Below, in pieces: positions 31,615-37,856 of a stretch of DNA of 37,856 bases; the stretch's first letter is position 1, and each line of letters begins with the position of its first letter. Origin of the DNA: Hyphomicrobiaceae bacterium (GTDB lineage Bacteria > Pseudomonadota > Alphaproteobacteria > Rhizobiales > Hyphomicrobiaceae). Made by a program: the position numbers and the translations under genes. Location of the stretch: contig WBUN01000048.1 in the NCBI GenBank assembly GCA_008933705.1, forward strand, positions 1 through 37,856. The letters are read 5' to 3'. Below the pieces are notes generated by a model, which saw only the letters and a list, made by a program, of their open reading frames with translations, had not been told where the DNA came from and did no database searches.

Positions 31615-31932
31615 ATGTCACAGCCCAACGCTCCGCCCGGGATGGGCGATTGGTGGCCCAGGTTCCTGGCCGACAGCCTCATGGACATCCAGAGGGGCCT
31701 TGGCCAGCTGACGGGCGAGGTCCGCAGCCTGAAGGACGAGGCGATCGGCCGCGTGATCAGGCTCGAGCAGCGCATGCTCGAGCAGGAACGCCGGAAGGAA
31801 GCGTCCTGGCTGCCGCCCCTCAAGGAATAGCCCTGGCGTCACATCATCGGCGTGCCGGCGCTGATCATCCTTGGCCTGATGGGCCACGCCGGCATCCCCG
31901 AATGGATGCAACTCCTTGGGCTCAAGCCTTAG
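31615..31932 (+). pseudogene. Phage-type coiled-coil/TM protein interrupted by an in-frame amber codon
   Basis: ATG 31615 gives 71 residues, with ADSLMDIQRGLGQLTGEVRS forming a coiled coil, to a TAG at 31828-31830. Reading on in the same frame gives PWRHIIGVPALIILGLMGHA and then GIPEWMQLLGLKP and a stop at 31930: exactly the membrane anchor that such small phage proteins have at their C-terminus. The gene therefore seems to be one 105-codon frame broken by a single nonsense change, unless amber readthrough occurs. Confidence 0.65.
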
Positions 31933-32033
31933 GCCTTTCGCCGCGAGGTCTCTGGCTGCTGCTGATCTACTTGGCCACAGCAGCCTTTGCTTCTTCCGGC
32001 GTCGTATCCGCGCTGCTGCGGCAGGGTCCCTAG
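31902..32033 (+). CDS. Small one-helix protein overlapping the previous gene
   Basis: A 43-residue product from ATG 31902, in another frame than the preceding gene and overlapping its end by 31 nt. The stretch GLWLLLIYLATAAFASSGVV is one TM helix. Overlap in shifted frame after a membrane-anchored protein recalls spanin or lysis gene pairs, but no family is recognised. Confidence 0.35.
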   Translation: MDATPWAQALGLSPRGLWLLLIYLATAAFASSGVVSALLRQGP

Positions 32034-32101
32034 AGCAGATCCGGTGGCGCGATGCAGCGCGACTGACTTCGGGCAGGGCGGCGCCATCGCACCGCTTGCC
32101 G

Positions 32102-33520
32102 TCATGGCTTAAGCCGCTTCAACTCGGCAATCGCTGCGGAGTATGTCCACAGGGTTCTCGGACATGTCTCCGCTGCCACCCTCAGGGCTTCTTCGGCCTC
32201 GGGACTCTTGTTGCGCAGAACATGCCATTCACCAATCAAGAATTGCGCTTCGCAACGCTGGTCCCGATTGGTGGCTGCCGACAGCGTCGCCTCCGGCGCA
32301 CGCCGCCCAAGATACATCTCTATTACCGCGAAGGGCCATTCCTTGCTCTTCAACCGCGTCGCGTTTGCCTCCAATTCAGAGGTCGCGTTCTCACCTGCAC
32401 GCGACTGCGCAAGGAAGCGGAAAAGCATGGGGTACACAGCGTCCTTTAGTTCGATGGAACGGAGCAGATCTGCTGCAGCTTCCGTAAAGTCGCCTTTGTA
32501 GAATTGCGCGTAGCCCCGCCCACTGTAGTAGTTCGCATCCTTGGGATCGATCTCAATCGCCCTCGTATAGTCCGAGATCGCTTCGTCAAATTGCCCCTTG
32601 TCCGTATGGGCCCTTCCCCTGAATCTATAGGCCTCATCAAACTTCGCGTTTAGCTCGATCGCCTTGCTGTAATCGGCAATCGCGCGGTCAACATCACCTT
32701 TGGCACGATACGCCTCGCCCCGGTCGTTGTAGGCGTCGGCGTGCTGCGGATCGATCTCGATCGCCTTGCTGTAATCGGCGATGGCGCGGTCGTACTCCTT
32801 CTTGTCTGCGTGGGCGAGACCGCGGTTGCGGTAGGCGTGACGGTGTTGCGGGTCAATTTCAACAGCCTTGCTGTAGTCGGCGATGGCCCGCTCGTAATCC
32901 TTCTTGGCGTGGTGAGCCCTCGCGCGGTCGTTGTAACCATCGGCGTCCTTCGGATCGAGTTCGATGACTCTGGAAAAATCGGCAATAGCTCTGTCGTGTT
33001 CGCCCTTTGCCAAGTAGCTGAGACCACGTCCGTGGTAGGAGCTGCCGCTCGTATATTGCAGGTTCTTCGGAATAAGCTTAATCGCCGAAGTGTAGTCGGC
33101 AATGGCGCGGTCGTGTTCACCCTTCATCCTGTAAGTGTCGGCGCGCGCGACGAGGGCTACGATGGATTTCGGTCTCATCTCGATGACTTTAGTCAAATCG
33201 GAGAGCGCTCGGTCGTACTGCTGCTTCTGCGCGTAGCTACGGCCTCGAAGTTCGTAGGCGTCGGCGTCTTTCGGATCGAGTTCGATCACCTTGGAAAAAT
33301 CGGCAATGGCGCGGTCGGGATCGACGCGTCCGTGCCCTATCCCTCGATGGTAGTAGGCGTCCCGGAGATCCTTGCGACTGAGCTTTCCATCAGTGATCAG
33401 GCGCGTGCAGGCAGGAACGACTTGGTTGAACAAGCATTCATCCCTGTCACTGCCCTTCTGGGCTGCTGCTTGGCCAGCGAGCCCAATGACCAGGCCGATG
33501 ATGATCGACAATGTGCGCAC
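32102..33520 (-). CDS. Exported tetratricopeptide repeat protein
   Basis: A 472-residue protein. RTLSIIIGLVIGLAGQAAAQ is a signal peptide, so it acts in the periplasm or on the envelope. A small Cys pair segment (ECLFNQVVPACTRLI) is followed by about nine 34-residue TPR units, several nearly identical in the form AIADYSKAIEIDPQHADAY. TPRs are protein-binding scaffolds; the partner is unknown. The GTG at 33520 has GGGGGAG seven bases upstream, which sets the start; the frame runs on to 33781 without similarity. The near-identical units make this stretch prone to recombination. Confidence 0.85.
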   Translation of the reverse strand: MRTLSIIIGLVIGLAGQAAAQKGSDRDECLFNQVVPACTRLITDGKLSRKDLRDAYYHRGIGHGRVDPDRAIADFSKVIELDPKDADAYELRGRSYAQKQQYDRALSDLTKVIEMRPKSIVALVARADTYRMKGEHDRAIADYTSAIKLIPKNLQYTSGSSYHGRGLSYLAKGEHDRAIADFSRVIELDPKDADGYNDRARAHHAKKDYERAIADYSKAVEIDPQHRHAYRNRGLAHADKKEYDRAIADYSKAIEIDPQHADAYNDRGEAYRAKGDVDRAIADYSKAIELNAKFDEAYRFRGRAHTDKGQFDEAISDYTRAIEIDPKDANYYSGRGYAQFYKGDFTEAAADLLRSIELKDAVYPMLFRFLAQSRAGENATSELEANATRLKSKEWPFAVIEMYLGRRAPEATLSAATNRDQRCEAQFLIGEWHVLRNKSPEAEEALRVAAETCPRTLWTYSAAIAELKRLKP

Positions 33521-33728
33521 GTGAACTCCCCCTCGGCACCGGCCAGCGTACGGCCCGGGAAGACAACCCATGGAAAATATCTGCTGAGAACACGTGTCGG
33601 CAAGATACGTTTGGCTGGAGCGGCAAAGCAGGTGACCCGGTGAAATCGGCCACCGGGCAGCACGGTGAATTCGAACTTGGAACGCAACAACGCGATGTGT
33701 CCGGAGGCGGGCCAGCGAAAATCCAAAT

Positions 33729-35654
33729 TCAATCCGGCAACGGCCCGCGCAGAATAATGGTCGCGATCTGGTAATGCGCAATCGCCTCGGCGATCAGACG
33801 CGCCGCCTTGGGATCGTCCTTGGAGACCGGTCGCCCCGTCCTCGCGTCCATGACCCGGACACGGTGTTTGGGGGCGAGCTCAACGACGAGACCGCCCTCC
33901 ATATAGCCGACAGTCAAGTAGTTCGCCATGAACGCACGCTGATGAGCCTGACCGTCCGTCAGAATGTCGTGTCCGAAGAAGCGCGATGTGTAACTGACCT
34001 GCAGCTGCGCAAGCAGGGTCGGTCCGACATCAATCTGGGAGGCCACCCAATCAACAATGCGTGGAGCTACGATGCCGGGCGCATAGAAGATGAGAGGTAT
34101 TCGGTAGTTTTCAGGCGGCAGATCCGTCCGCCCGCGGCCGTTTGACGTGTGGTCTGCCACGAATACGAACAGCGTCTCCTTGAACCACGGCCGGGTGGCC
34201 GCCTCACGCATCATCTCACCGATTGCCCAGTCGGTGTATTTCACCGCGCCGTCGCGGCCGGAGCCGGATGGAATGTCGATCCGCCCCGCGGGGTACGTGA
34301 ATGGCCGGTGATTCGTCGTCGTCATGACATGCGCGAACACCTTGCGGCCGGCCGCCGTGCGCGCGTCGATTTCCCGAATGGCCTGCCGAAACAGGTCCTC
34401 GTCGGCGACGCCCCAGATCGTTTCGTGCGAGACGTTCTCGCGCGCTATAGCGGCACGATCGATCACCGTGTAGCCGTTGCCGCCGAAAAACTGCCTCATG
34501 TTGTCGAACAGGCTGTAGCCGCCGTAGATGTACAGCGGGTTGTATCCCTGCTCCTTGAAAACGCTCCCAAGCGTCTGAAATCGCGTGTTGTCCTTGCGCA
34601 TCAGCACGGCGTGACCAGGCGTGGGCGGAATCGACAGGCTCAGTGCTTCCAGCCCGCGCACCGTCCTCAGTCCGGTTGCGTACAGCTGGGTGAAGGCCAG
34701 GCCTTCACGCGCCAACCGGTCGAGATTGGGCGTCAGCCCTTTACGCCCGCCGAAGAACTCGACGTAGTCGCATCCGAGGCTTTCGATGCTGACCAGCACG
34801 ACGTTGAGTGGTTTGGCCGGGCCGGCGGCCGTGATCACCCGTTCAAGCGGATGGGCCAGCCGCTTGGCCGCGATGTCAGTGCCCTCACGCATGAACTCTG
34901 CCTGCAGCTCGCCGAGCGCCTCCCGTTCGCTCATCGTGTGATAGAAAGTGCGGAAGTCCAGATCGTTGGCGAGAAACGCTCGCCCGAACTCGTAGTATCC
35001 GTTGGCGCCGAGCTCGCGCGCCGAGCCCGACTTGAGCAGCGTCCGCGGCGCATCGCTCACTACAAAGAAGGAGATGAACGGCAGGAGCAGTACGGCCGCT
35101 GTTGCGATCGCGCGGTGGCCGAACGAGCCACCATCGGCACACGCTGCGCGCCACAGCCGACGCCGCATGGCGAGGAATACCACGCCCGCCCCCACAACGA
35201 CCGCCGCGATCAGCATTCCGACCGGATAGCTCTGCCGGATGTTGCCGATCACCTCCCGAGTGTAGATCAGATAGTCGACCGCAATGAAGTTGAAGCGCGT
35301 GCCAAACTCGTTCCAGAACAGCGCCTCGGCCACGGCCGTGAAGAATGCTGCGAAGAGCGCTGCCAACACCAGCGCACAAAACAATGCCGCATGCGCCCAT
35401 CGACCCTGCGCACCGTTGCCGCACAGCAAGGCAAGCAGTGCAAAGGGGACCAGCACATACGCGACGGCGGCGAGGTCATAGACCAAGCCGACTGAGAGGA
35501 TACCAACAAGCCGCCACGGCCAAAGATTGGACGGCTCGTTCGCGAACGCCGTCAAGCCGAGCCGCACGCTGCCGTTGATCGCAACAAAAAGCCCAACAAT
35601 CCAAACGAGTGAGAGGTGGCGGGGCGGCACCCACGCGATCCAAGATCGACGCAC
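33729..35654 (-). CDS. LtaS-type sulfatase-fold membrane enzyme (phosphoglycerol or phosphoethanolamine transferase-like)
   Basis: A 641-residue protein: about five TM helices in residues 12-200, then a periplasmic alkaline-phosphatase-fold domain (280-600). Metal and catalytic residues of the LTA synthase family are seen: VLVSIESLGCDY with E291, the nucleophile candidate T331 in ATGLRTVRGLEA, and ADHTSNGRGRTDLPPENYRI with the D-H pair. Gram-negative members modify glycans such as osmoregulated periplasmic glucans with phosphoglycerol, or otherwise work on the envelope. It is transcribed in the same direction as the TPR gene, 208 nt apart. The substrate is inferred only from the family. Confidence 0.88.
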   Translation of the reverse strand: MRRSWIAWVPPRHLSLVWIVGLFVAINGSVRLGLTAFANEPSNLWPWRLVGILSVGLVYDLAAVAYVLVPFALLALLCGNGAQGRWAHAALFCALVLAALFAAFFTAVAEALFWNEFGTRFNFIAVDYLIYTREVIGNIRQSYPVGMLIAAVVVGAGVVFLAMRRRLWRAACADGGSFGHRAIATAAVLLLPFISFFVVSDAPRTLLKSGSARELGANGYYEFGRAFLANDLDFRTFYHTMSEREALGELQAEFMREGTDIAAKRLAHPLERVITAAGPAKPLNVVLVSIESLGCDYVEFFGGRKGLTPNLDRLAREGLAFTQLYATGLRTVRGLEALSLSIPPTPGHAVLMRKDNTRFQTLGSVFKEQGYNPLYIYGGYSLFDNMRQFFGGNGYTVIDRAAIARENVSHETIWGVADEDLFRQAIREIDARTAAGRKVFAHVMTTTNHRPFTYPAGRIDIPSGSGRDGAVKYTDWAIGEMMREAATRPWFKETLFVFVADHTSNGRGRTDLPPENYRIPLIFYAPGIVAPRIVDWVASQIDVGPTLLAQLQVSYTSRFFGHDILTDGQAHQRAFMANYLTVGYMEGGLVVELAPKHRVRVMDARTGRPVSKDDPKAARLIAEAIAHYQIATIILRGPLPD

Positions 35655-35709
35655 CCAGAATCTCCTTGCGCACCGGCCAAGCGCCTGACTGTAGGCCCGC
35701 GCGCGATAA

Positions 35710-36153
35710 TCATCCAGCCCTTGGGCTCTGCGCGTTGTCCAACCTCAAGGGCCGATCGTCGCAGCGTCGCCCCTCGCCCGCGTGGACAAGCCTTTTGGAT
35801 GTGTCAGGAGGGGTCGGCTCGGGTCTTTCAACCAGCGCCTCGAGATTCCGAATGGTCTTTGACAGTTCGGCCGGCACGACCGCACCGGAGCCCATGAGCC
35901 GGCGACGTTCGGCCCGAGAGGCCTCCAGACTTGTCCTGTTGCGCTCACGCCGATCGAGCGTGAGGCGATAGTTGACGGCGGTCACGTTCGCCCAGATTTC
36001 GCGCCAGCGCAGCTCCGGATAGTGCTTGGCGCCGGAGTAGGCGGCCCGCTCAAGCCCCAGCAGCAGGTTCCACAGTTCCCGCGTGCGCCACCGCCAGAGG
36101 TCAAGCAGGGTCGCCTGCTCGGCCTTGGGGTAAAGCTTGAGCCGGGTGCCCAT
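35710..36153 (-). pseudogene. TnpB-like (OrfB) N-terminal fragment
   Basis: The 147-codon frame starts MGTRLKLYPKAEQATLLDLW, then RWRTRELWNLLLGLERAAY, YPELRWREIWANVTAVNYRL. This follows the N-terminal wedge region of TnpB/IS605 OrfB proteins, which begin ...(F/K)LYP-x-x-x-Q. The rest of a TnpB (RuvC residues D-E-D, zinc ribbon) is absent: the frame ends after a Pro-rich tail. It is therefore a remnant or a very reduced derivative. It sits 200 nt from the right end of the island. Assignment is by the N-terminal pattern only. Confidence 0.45.
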
Positions 36154-36248
36154 GACGATCGTGCCGGGCGGCGGGTCGCGCCGCTTGCGGGGCTTGGCGG
36201 CCGGCGCCTTGGGGCTATCTACAATGACAACTAGCCATGGCGGCGGCC

Positions 36249-36267
36249 TCCGGGACTATTCCGGGAC
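36249..36267 (+). repeat. 19-bp repeat inside the right junction (possible integrase arm site)
   Basis: Identical and in the same direction as 5181-5199; it ends 83 bases before the right 46-bp repeat. Confidence 0.65.
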
Positions 36268-36307
36268 CGCCTTGGCGATGTTGTCCTCTTGTTCCCCTGT
36301 TGTCCGT

Positions 36308-36335
36308 TTGCCGGGGGCGCCGCGTGTGCTAGAAG
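36308..36335 (+). promoter_or_regulatory. Promoter of the intact tRNA-Pro, supplied by the island
   Basis: TTGCCG (36308-36313) and TAGAAG (36330-36335) are 16 bases apart, with TGC before the -10 (extended -10), 18 bases upstream of the tRNA. It differs entirely from the promoter left at 4996-5025. Confidence 0.5.
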
Positions 36336-36350
36336 CGGCGCGGAATAACG

Positions 36351-36396
36351 CGTCGGGGCATAGCTCAGCCTGGTAGAGCACTTGCTTTGGGAGCAA
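36351..36396 (+). repeat. Right junction repeat (putative attR), within tRNA-Pro
   Basis: Perfect 46-bp match to 5063-5108. It begins three bases before the tRNA and ends in the 3' strand of the anticodon stem. Confidence 0.85.
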
Positions 36397-36430
36397 GGGG
36401 TCGCGAGTTCGAATCCCGCTGCCCCGACCA
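36354..36430 (+). tRNA. tRNA-Pro(UGG)
   Basis: 77 nt with encoded CCA. The acceptor stem pairs CGGGGCA with TGCCCCG, discriminator A. The D arm is TAGCTCAGCCTGGTAGAGCA. The anticodon stem CTTGC/GCAAG encloses loop TTTGGGA, anticodon TGG, which reads CCA and other proline codons. The T arm is GCGAGTTCGAATCCCGC. All conserved positions are in place, so the gene is functional. Its 5' half also exists as a separate copy at 5066-5108. Confidence 0.97.
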
Positions 36431-36784
36431 ACACTTAGCTCACAATTTGAGATGCCGGCGGACTGTTTGGCGGAGAGATACGTCCACTGACAAATAAGTG
36501 CTATGCGCGAATGCTCAGGGTCGCATGACAAAGGGCATGAGTTCTGCAGTCTTCCTCAGAGGGCTTTGAGCACTGGCCGGCGCGTCACCGGAGGGATAAG
36601 GGGTTCACTGCGGCGGATAAGGATTCACGGTGCGCGCACTCGGGCTTCGGTGGGCGAGTCGGAAGCGCGCGTTGCTTGCGTCACAGTGGCCATCGCATTG
36701 CGGAGGGTCCCTGACGCATCTTTCTCTGTCTGCAAACCGGCGGCTCGCCAGATCAACCGTGAATGAAGTCGACAGGCGCTCAGA
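36431..36784. other. 354-nt gap, no supported gene
   Basis: Between the tRNA and the prepilin peptidase gene. Frames on both strands are short, overlapping and unlike any family. It should hold the promoter of the secretion genes. Confidence 0.5.
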
Positions 36785-37348
36785 ATGCTGGGACGCAAGC
36801 ATGTTGCGGACATTGTTGAATCAGCGGTTTGGTTTGCGGCGCTATATTCAGCGGTTCTGCTTTCTGCTGCTATTATCCAGCCGATCTCAAGGGATGCCCT
36901 GGTTTGGTCGGGCATCCTGGCATTGGTTCTCGTGCTAGCCTCGGCTATTGATGTTCGCGTATTCGTTTTGCCCAACGTCCTTATGCTGCCCCTCATTGTC
37001 CTTGGCCTATCTGCCTGTATGGCGTTAGCGCCGACGAGCCTTCCATGGCATGTGGGCGCCACGGTCGCGGCCTACGCTTTCTTTGAAGGGATCAATGCGG
37101 CGTATCGGCAGATCCGCGGCCGCACCGGTCTGGGCGGCGGGGACTCGAAGCTCTTCGCTGCGAGCGGCAGTTGGCTCGGTTTGCACGCACTGCCGACGGT
37201 CTTGCTGCTTGCATGTGCGACCGCATTGGCCGTTGTCGCTTGGTCTGGCTTTCGGCACGGATCAGTCACTGTCACCAAGCGGATCGCCTTTGGACCTCAT
37301 TTGGCCATTGCAACTTGGATAGTGTGGGTGCTTGCGCTGGCGGGGTGA
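36785..37348 (+). CDS. A24-family prepilin peptidase (GspO/CpaA type, short form)
   Basis: A 187-residue membrane protease with about six helices. It has the two catalytic aspartates of the family: ASAIDVRVFVLPN (first Asp, about residue 57) and GLGGGDSKLFAASGSWLG (GxGD motif, about 115-132). It lacks the N-terminal zinc/methyltransferase domain of full-length PilD, as is common in alphaproteobacteria. It would cut the leader of the pseudopilin encoded next to it. The ATG at 36785 has AGGCG nearby; ATG at 36802 lies in another frame. A GspG-like gene follows 54 nt downstream. Confidence 0.85.
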   Translation: MLGRKHVADIVESAVWFAALYSAVLLSAAIIQPISRDALVWSGILALVLVLASAIDVRVFVLPNVLMLPLIVLGLSACMALAPTSLPWHVGATVAAYAFFEGINAAYRQIRGRTGLGGGDSKLFAASGSWLGLHALPTVLLLACATALAVVAWSGFRHGSVTVTKRIAFGPHLAIATWIVWVLALAG

Positions 37349-37402
37349 GGCAAGTCGCAGTCTGTTGTTTGGAACTGCTCAATTGCCGCATAGGGGGATC
37401 TG

Positions 37403-37735
37403 ATGAGAGATCGAGGCAGAGGCCAAGTGGGCATCATCAACGGGCGGCCTGCAACCACGGGTGCGTCTCCATTCGTGAATGGCATTTCTCCGTCGGCCGC
37501 GATGTTGACACGTGTGCGTTCCCAAGCAGGTGTGACGCTGCTTGAGCTTCTGGTGGTGCTGGGAATTCTCGCCCTGATTGCTGGCATCATCGCTCCCCAG
37601 GTGCTCGGATACTTCGGAAAGGCCAAGACGGAGGCCGCGAAGCTGCAGATCAATGCTCTGCAGAACGCCCTCGACCTCTATTTCCTTGAGAACGGCTCCT
37701 ATCCGCGTCAGGAGGTTGGGCTTGAGGCGTCCTGA
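37403..37735 (+). pseudogene. GspG-type major pseudopilin, cut off by an IS insertion
   Basis: The prepilin signal GVTLLELLVVLGILALIAGI and the following IAPQVLGYFGKAKTEAAKLQ and INALQNALDLYFLENGSYPR are classic GspG of type II secretion. Normal GspG proteins are about 140-150 residues and go on from G-L-x-A-L to a calcium-binding loop; this one stops after GLEAS at 37735, exactly where an IS1595-type sequence begins. It therefore lacks the C-terminal half. The leader is long (about 43 residues) if ATG 37403, which has GGGGGA before it, is used; ATG 37502 is the other option. Confidence 0.8.
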
Positions 37736-37856
37736 TTACGCACCACGCTAAGCCATCATCCTGCCCAACGAGTCAGACGATTTGCGTGCGCATTCAGGGA
37801 GATGGCTATGGCACGCAATCGCATCCAATTTCAGAAGGGTCTCTCTGAGGCCCGTT
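37731..37856 (+). mobile_element. IS1595-type insertion sequence, left end (continues beyond the window)
   Basis: The GspG reading frame ends in sequence TCCTGATTACGCACCAC, and a transposase of the IS1595 type begins at 37808. The left boundary is estimated from where GspG similarity stops; the target duplication and the right terminal repeat are outside the window. Confidence 0.6.
37808..37856 (+). CDS. IS1595-family transposase, N-terminal end (partial)
   Basis: The frame reads MARNRIQFQKGLSEAR to the window end, the typical start of IS1595/IS1016 transposases, which continue with a zinc-binding domain and a DDE-type catalytic domain. GGGAG lies eight bases before the ATG at 37808; ATG 37802 is an in-frame alternative. 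Confidence 0.75.
   Translation, partial: MARNRIQFQKGLSEAR

Larger units (their letters stand above)
5063..36396. mobile_element. Putative 31.3-kb genomic island or decayed integrative element in tRNA-Pro
   Basis: The segment is bounded by 46-bp perfect direct repeats of the tRNA-Pro 5' half, with the rebuilt complete tRNA at the right end. It carries typical accessory content: phage remnants, toxin-antitoxin genes, truncated genes, regulators and catabolic operons. A 19-bp repeat lies inside each end. No intact integrase is present, so it is either immobile now or was integrated by an enzyme supplied from elsewhere. Most tRNA-borne elements duplicate the 3' half of the gene; here the 5' half is duplicated. 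Confidence 0.7.

Noticed and set aside
32540-33300. Regularly spaced repeats of about 100 bp that could suggest a CRISPR or satellite array
   Set aside because: They are the coding repeats of the TPR protein, in frame with 34-codon periodicity.

Overview
The window is high-GC DNA with the gene content of an alphaproteobacterium, most likely Hyphomicrobiales (Bradyrhizobium/Xanthobacter type). The evidence is a two-domain cold-shock protein followed by a DUF192 protein, ZAS-type anti-sigma and ECF sigma genes, an AcuR/AcuI pair, NMT1-type ABC transport genes and rhizobial-style small phage genes. No gene is a species marker, so this placement is inference.

Layout. 1-38 is the 5' end of an IS5-type transposase that leaves the window. 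150-4964 is ordinary chromosome: a GGDEF-EAL c-di-GMP protein, a glyoxalase-fold protein, a double cold-shock-domain protein and a secreted DUF192 protein. At 5063-5108 lies the 5' half of a tRNA-Pro(UGG) gene behind its own promoter. The complete tRNA-Pro is at 36354-36430. The 31.3 kb between these 46-bp direct repeats looks like an integrated, decayed element or genomic island that has lost a recognisable integrase. A 19-bp repeat stands on the inner side of both junctions, as integrase arm sites would.

Inside the island, from left to right: a winged-helix repeat protein; a DUF1326-DUF2182 pair; a membrane protein and a thioesterase; acuR-acuI with two AhpD-fold proteins; and a five-gene + strand set of DsrE protein, ArsM-like methyltransferase, ECF sigma, zinc anti-sigma and a second ArsM-like methyltransferase. 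Both methyltransferases lack cysteines that define arsenite methylation. Next comes a large minus-strand operon (26486 down to 17551) of NMT1-type binding protein, ABC ATPase, permease, TetR regulator, SDR, thiolase, carboxyltransferase-like protein, biotin-carrier-like protein and acyl-CoA ligase. The operon reads as uptake and CoA-dependent breakdown of an organic acid or related compound. Its carrier lacks the biotinylated lysine and its carboxyltransferase lacks the metal-site lysine. Two copies of a 69-bp repeat with an inverted hairpin loop flank this 10-kb block.

The right third of the island holds small and broken genes: ribbon-helix-helix fragments, a large unknown protein with a RES-like motif, a TumE/TumA-type toxin-antitoxin operon, phage tail and lysis-type remnants (one gene with an in-frame amber stop), a TPR protein, an LtaS-type sulfatase-fold membrane enzyme and a TnpB-like N-terminal fragment. 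Beyond the tRNA are a prepilin peptidase and a GspG pseudopilin gene that is cut off by an IS1595-type insertion running out of the window.

The most interesting points are the sigma/anti-sigma unit between two non-canonical ArsM-like enzymes, the carboxylase-like pair without its catalytic lysines, the element that captured the 5' half of a tRNA gene and replaced its promoter, and a structured motif of about 86 nt present twice.
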